From NCBI GenBank assembly GCA_002711925.1, contig PASJ01000037.1, positions 1-39,638 on the forward strand: 39,638 nt of DNA, written 5' to 3'. Source of the DNA: Pseudobdellovibrionaceae bacterium (GTDB lineage: Bacteria > Bdellovibrionota_B > Oligoflexia > Oligoflexales > Bog-1112). The position numbers and the translations under genes are program-made. Below, in pieces: positions 36,235-39,638 of this stretch (the first letter of the stretch is position 1; each line of letters begins with the position of its first letter). The notes under the pieces are model-generated. The model saw only the letters and a list, made by a program, of their open reading frames with translations. It had not been told where the DNA came from and did not search any database.

Positions 36235-38184
36235 TCAAGGTCTTACTTGATTAAAAACATTAAGGAAAAATTCAATTTTAAATAAATTACTACTTTTGAA
36301 AGCTTTTTGATCTTTCTCAACACCCTCTTTACTTAAACTATCAAAATGATTTGAAAACTTAGCCTTCCAAGGCTTTTCAATATTAGCACTATGCTGCCAG
36401 CTAAGATAACTCTGATTTTGACCTTTATTAAAAGCGATTTTGAAAATTTGACTTATCTTTTTAGTGTTTTTACAATCACCAGCTGATTTCCCACTAGAGT
36501 CAAGATCGTTATCTTTTGCTTCATAGTTTATAATAATTTTTTTATTTTCTTTCTTGATTCGAACTTCACCCAAAGCCTTTATATTACATTCCACCTTTCC
36601 TCCAATTATTGGAACCTGAATGTCCACAAAAATTTGTCTTAAACATTTTTTTCGTACCTCCCCACCTTTACAATTTCTTTCAAACTCTTGTTCAATCACA
36701 GAATCTTTACTATATTCCTCCAATAATTTATCTATTAATTGGGAAAAGCTACTTTCATCAAAAATTATATCGTCAACTGTAAATGTACATCTATTTTTTG
36801 CAGTAAATTTTTTATTACCACCATCATCTTCTGGTCCATCAACTGTAACATTTTCACATTGAAAATCATTTACATGTAACTCGTCAGTCATAATATCAAC
36901 CTCACCTTCGTCGTCATCTGAGCTATAGACATCATCATCACTATCATCATCACGATCAGTACTTATTCCGTCATGACCCAAGACACTAGAATCGTTACTA
37001 ATTCCAGAGTCAGCACTAGGAGGAATAACACCAAGAGTTCGATCAATATTTTCAGTATCATTAATATTATCAGACGAGCTACTATCAGACTTTGTTTTAC
37101 TTTGTGTTTGTGAAGCAAGGTCAGATTGTCCCTTTGAACAAGGTCCACTATCAGATTGGTTAAAACAACAAGAATCTTTCTGAACTGAAACAACATCTTC
37201 CAAAGAGCACCATTTTTTCCCTAAGTACCCAAGATTAACAACAGTTCCATCTATGTTATTCTTCACTTTAAATTGAAGATCAAGGCGTGCACGAAAGTAT
37301 GCTTGATTTCTTTTTTTAGAGACCCCCCAAACTCCAAACTTGCCACTTGACACAGATTGAAATTCTAGCTTTTCTGGTAATTCCTGCCAACTTTCAACTT
37401 CTTTTGTCATCAAGTTTTTTGTCACTAAAACTCTACCGTCTTCTGAAACAGCCCAAGCTTCTGTTGGACCAACAGAAATACTTACTATCTTTTCTTCAAA
37501 AGGTTTTTCCAACCAAAATTGAGTCCATAATTTCCCATAAGGATGTTTATCATCTTTACCTTCTCTCAAAAAGACTTGACCATCCTCGTCAAGAGCCATC
37601 AAAGCATACGCCCCACTTGAAAGACTTTGAAATTCACTTTCTCCATCAAGTCGACGCCAGTCATTTCCTGATTTGTTGTCTATGGAAACACCGGTTCTGG
37701 CGTAAACGAAACCTTCCATATCTAAAGCATAAACACCTTGAAAACCTGCTGTTATAAACTTAAAATTTTCCTCACTATAAAGCCTTTCCCAAGAGACTCC
37801 CGCAGGATTTTTTTCTGAAACACCTAAGCGAAAGTAAACTTGATTATCAACCCCTATGGCCCAAGCAGTAAATTTTCCGCTAGCAACTTGAACAAGACCT
37901 CTATTGGACGGTGTTTCCACCCACTGTGTTCCCCGATATAATTGATCTTTAACACTTTGTCGAAAGTACACTTTAGGAACTAAACCAGAAACACCATCAA
38001 TATTAACTCCCCAAACACCTGATCCTCCTGAACTAATTTGTGGAGTTACGACTCTTTCATCTAGGCCTGGTTTTTCAAATTCCTCGCTCTTTTTTTGATC
38101 TATTAAAAAACTTCGACAAGAGCTTTGAAGAAATATCAATAAGAAAAAAAAAATAGTCCTTAAGAGTAAATTTCTAGTTGCCAT
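36235..38184 (-). CDS. Lipoprotein with six tectonin-type propeller repeats
   Basis: 649 residues from the ATG at 38182-38184 (AAAGG seven bases upstream); the frame runs on upstream, but that part overlaps the next gene. Signal with Cys23 (FLQSSC), so probably a lipoprotein. Six repeats of about 50 residues (about 50-345) carry the tectonin pattern, for example SGGSGVWGVN, VYFR and GVSWERL: a closed propeller that may bind lipid A, sugars or protein. A Cys-rich patch (about 355-380), an Asp/Ser-rich linker (DRDDDSDDDVYSSDDDEGE) and an unknown C-terminal domain (about 470-649) follow. No other protein of this layout is known to me. Confidence 0.75.
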   Translation of the reverse strand: MATRNLLLRTIFFFLLIFLQSSCRSFLIDQKKSEEFEKPGLDERVVTPQISSGGSGVWGVNIDGVSGLVPKVYFRQSVKDQLYRGTQWVETPSNRGLVQVASGKFTAWAIGVDNQVYFRLGVSEKNPAGVSWERLYSEENFKFITAGFQGVYALDMEGFVYARTGVSIDNKSGNDWRRLDGESEFQSLSSGAYALMALDEDGQVFLREGKDDKHPYGKLWTQFWLEKPFEEKIVSISVGPTEAWAVSEDGRVLVTKNLMTKEVESWQELPEKLEFQSVSSGKFGVWGVSKKRNQAYFRARLDLQFKVKNNIDGTVVNLGYLGKKWCSLEDVVSVQKDSCCFNQSDSGPCSKGQSDLASQTQSKTKSDSSSSDNINDTENIDRTLGVIPPSADSGISNDSSVLGHDGISTDRDDDSDDDVYSSDDDEGEVDIMTDELHVNDFQCENVTVDGPEDDGGNKKFTAKNRCTFTVDDIIFDESSFSQLIDKLLEEYSKDSVIEQEFERNCKGGEVRKKCLRQIFVDIQVPIIGGKVECNIKALGEVRIKKENKKIIINYEAKDNDLDSSGKSAGDCKNTKKISQIFKIAFNKGQNQSYLSWQHSANIEKPWKAKFSNHFDSLSKEGVEKDQKAFKSSNLFKIEFFLNVFNQVRP

Positions 38185-38197
38185 AAAAAAACCTTTA

Positions 38198-39472
38198 TTA
38201 GTTATCTGTAGTAACAGCTTTGTTATACAAACCTTTGTAATTGTAATTAGACTCCCAACATTTTTTTGACATAGCACATAAAGCATCATCAAACCTTTTA
38301 CTTTGATTTGAAAAGGCAAACGCCTCACTAATACTTTTAACATCGTCAAAAGACTGCCTCATACCAATTTCCGTGTAAGGAAAAGGGACATCATTTGGCA
38401 TAAGAACATCGACACAACGGTTGTCTTTTATTATTCTCCCACAAGCATCTTTTGTTGGCTCATCACAGCTATTTTCATATGGCATAACAATACTACTAAT
38501 AAAACCTCTCTTGTAGAGGTGCGTCATAACGGATCCAGTTGCTAACATTTGAGGCCAAATAATATCTCTTGTAAAAAGCTCGTCATCACCATAAACATTC
38601 CTGTAAGGATAATATTCCATCTGCTTGTGAATACTACTGCTAAAATTATTGCCAACATGAGTTCCACCCCAGATACTTGCTGTTAAAGGACCAATACAAA
38701 GAGGAAGAATATGCATTCGATGATAGTCATACCCACTATACATCCACTCACCAACGGCTAGGACTTCCGCACTTGTTAAAAGCCAATCAACATCTCGTAA
38801 TAAATATCGAACTCTTTGACCTTCTGGCATAGGTTCGTTAAAAACCAAGAATCTCCAAAATGTTGCATCTCGTCCAGCTTTTGGTAACTTATTATCCACA
38901 TAAACGATTTCACACCCAAGATCCAAAAGCTTATTTAATAGATCTTTTGGTACTTCGTTTTTAATTTCTCCCATTTTTTCCAAACGATCAGGGTGCCTTT
39001 TTGGAGTGTAAATACGAATTGTAAAAGATTCGTATCCCCAAGTTTCCTCTTTTATTTGATTAACCTCTTTTATATATTTAAAACTCTCTAAAAAATCCAC
39101 AAGACCATCAACATACTCAGGTTTCTTTCCATAAAGAGTCAGAGAAATCAACCTAGCTTCATCCTTAATCTTCCAGTGCTCTTTTCGAGTTGATATAGGT
39201 TTTGAATCAGTAATAATTTTACCATTTGAATCTTTAAAAAGATATTGCCAAACATCTATAGCCGGACAATCAGGAACACAATCCGAATTGTTTCTTTCCA
39301 TCTTTAAGAGTGAGTGATTATATGCATGAGATAGCCGATCCGGGCCGACCAACTTCACAAATCCAAGAAAATTATTATAATCACGATTGAAGGGAGGCTC
39401 TGGTGTCTGGCACGAATACAAGAAAAAAAAGAGAACAAGATTAAAAAAATAAATTGAATTTTTATAAATCAT
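38198..39472 (-). CDS. Lipoprotein with glycosyltransferase-like domain
   Basis: 424 residues. Lipobox LYSC with Cys21, followed by Gln, so outer membrane is likely. Residues about 108-350 match an uncharacterised GT-A-like family: ISLTLYGKKPEYVDGL (109-124), ESFTIRIYT, LLDLGCEIVYVD (182-193), FWRFLVFNEP, the DXD-like RDVD (226-229), HRMHILPLCIGPLTASIWGG (251-270) and YGDDELFTRDIIWPQM. Relatives I recall read RDxDSR here. A secreted sugar transferase would lack nucleotide sugars, so the fold may bind rather than transfer. ATG with GGGGA eight bases upstream; 13 bases separate it from the tectonin gene. Confidence 0.7.
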   Translation of the reverse strand: MIYKNSIYFFNLVLFFFLYSCQTPEPPFNRDYNNFLGFVKLVGPDRLSHAYNHSLLKMERNNSDCVPDCPAIDVWQYLFKDSNGKIITDSKPISTRKEHWKIKDEARLISLTLYGKKPEYVDGLVDFLESFKYIKEVNQIKEETWGYESFTIRIYTPKRHPDRLEKMGEIKNEVPKDLLNKLLDLGCEIVYVDNKLPKAGRDATFWRFLVFNEPMPEGQRVRYLLRDVDWLLTSAEVLAVGEWMYSGYDYHRMHILPLCIGPLTASIWGGTHVGNNFSSSIHKQMEYYPYRNVYGDDELFTRDIIWPQMLATGSVMTHLYKRGFISSIVMPYENSCDEPTKDACGRIIKDNRCVDVLMPNDVPFPYTEIGMRQSFDDVKSISEAFAFSNQSKRFDDALCAMSKKCWESNYNYKGLYNKAVTTDN

Positions 39473-39554
39473 GATAATTTCCCCTTTTAAAATACAAAAA
39501 AAAACTACGACTTTTCGATGAAATGTTTTCTATAAAATATTCTAATACTTTAAA

Positions 39555-39567
39555 GTAAAAAATTATA
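39555..39567 (-). promoter_or_regulatory. Candidate promoter of the lipoprotein pair
   Basis: A perfect -10 hexamer TATAAT (39562-39567 on the minus strand) is preceded directly by TG. No good -35 lies 16-18 bases upstream. A transcript starting near 39555 would have a leader of about 83 bases. The rest of 39473-39638 holds only AT-rich sequence and a 6 bp hairpin AGAAAT/ATTTCT. Confidence 0.4.
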
Positions 39568-39638
39568 CAGAATATTTCAAATTTACTTTTAACAAAAGAA
39601 ATTTCATTTCTGAAAAGATAAGAAATAAAAGAGAGAAT

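Noticed and set aside
37347-37757. 136-codon plus-strand frame opposite the tectonin gene
   Set aside because: It is the antisense of the repeated propeller region; the minus strand has clear domain content and the plus frame does not.

Overview
The window is an AT-rich chromosomal segment from a Gram-negative bacterium. It encodes BamD, a TonB-type transducer, outer-membrane-type lipoproteins, the Ccm haem-export system and many genes with TTG or GTG starts. This gene mix would fit the former delta-proteobacteria, especially Bdellovibrionota, but nothing in the sequence fixes the taxon. I saw no phage, transposon, CRISPR or tRNA gene. The window looks like chromosomal core plus lineage-specific genes.

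Left part (1-8.8 kb, almost all minus strand): a CmoA-like methyltransferase, a CNNM/CorC-family membrane protein directly behind ybeY, trmB, the RNase P RNA gene with a good promoter, an RNHCP zinc-binding protein, an unlisted 50-residue membrane protein, then ccmA-ccmB-ccmC-ccmG-type thioredoxin behind a TolB-like propeller protein. This half is mainly RNA maturation and modification next to cytochrome c biogenesis.

Middle part (9.3-17.5 kb): hppD and hmgA form a two-gene tyrosine breakdown operon (4-hydroxyphenylpyruvate to maleylacetoacetate). Then come an EamA exporter, a prolyl aminopeptidase, a cysteine desulfurase and Lon protease. About 0.9 kb upstream of lon has no clear gene. It holds several strong hairpins and possibly the remains of a decayed gene.

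Plus-strand operon (18.3-26.3 kb): a DEDDh exonuclease, the two subunits of a methylcrotonyl/geranyl-CoA-type carboxylase, an AtuA (DUF1446) protein, an enoyl-CoA hydratase and an unknown winged-helix-like protein. The carboxylase, AtuA and hydratase point to leucine/isovalerate or acyclic-terpene breakdown. EtfA/EtfB at 31-33 kb would take electrons from the matching acyl-CoA dehydrogenases, which are not in the window.

Right part (26.3-39.6 kb, mostly minus strand): a tRNA-queuosine mannosyltransferase-like glycosyltransferase overlapping a large FG-GAP propeller protein, a CPA1 Na+/H+ antiporter, etfBA, a class V aminotransferase with a five-copy octamer repeat upstream, TonB, BamD (plus strand), and a pair of predicted lipoproteins. 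One of the pair is a tectonin-type six-repeat propeller. The other looks like a glycosyltransferase-fold protein carrying a lipoprotein signal. That pair, and the structured RNA-like leader before the exonuclease/carboxylase operon, are the least explained parts of the window.
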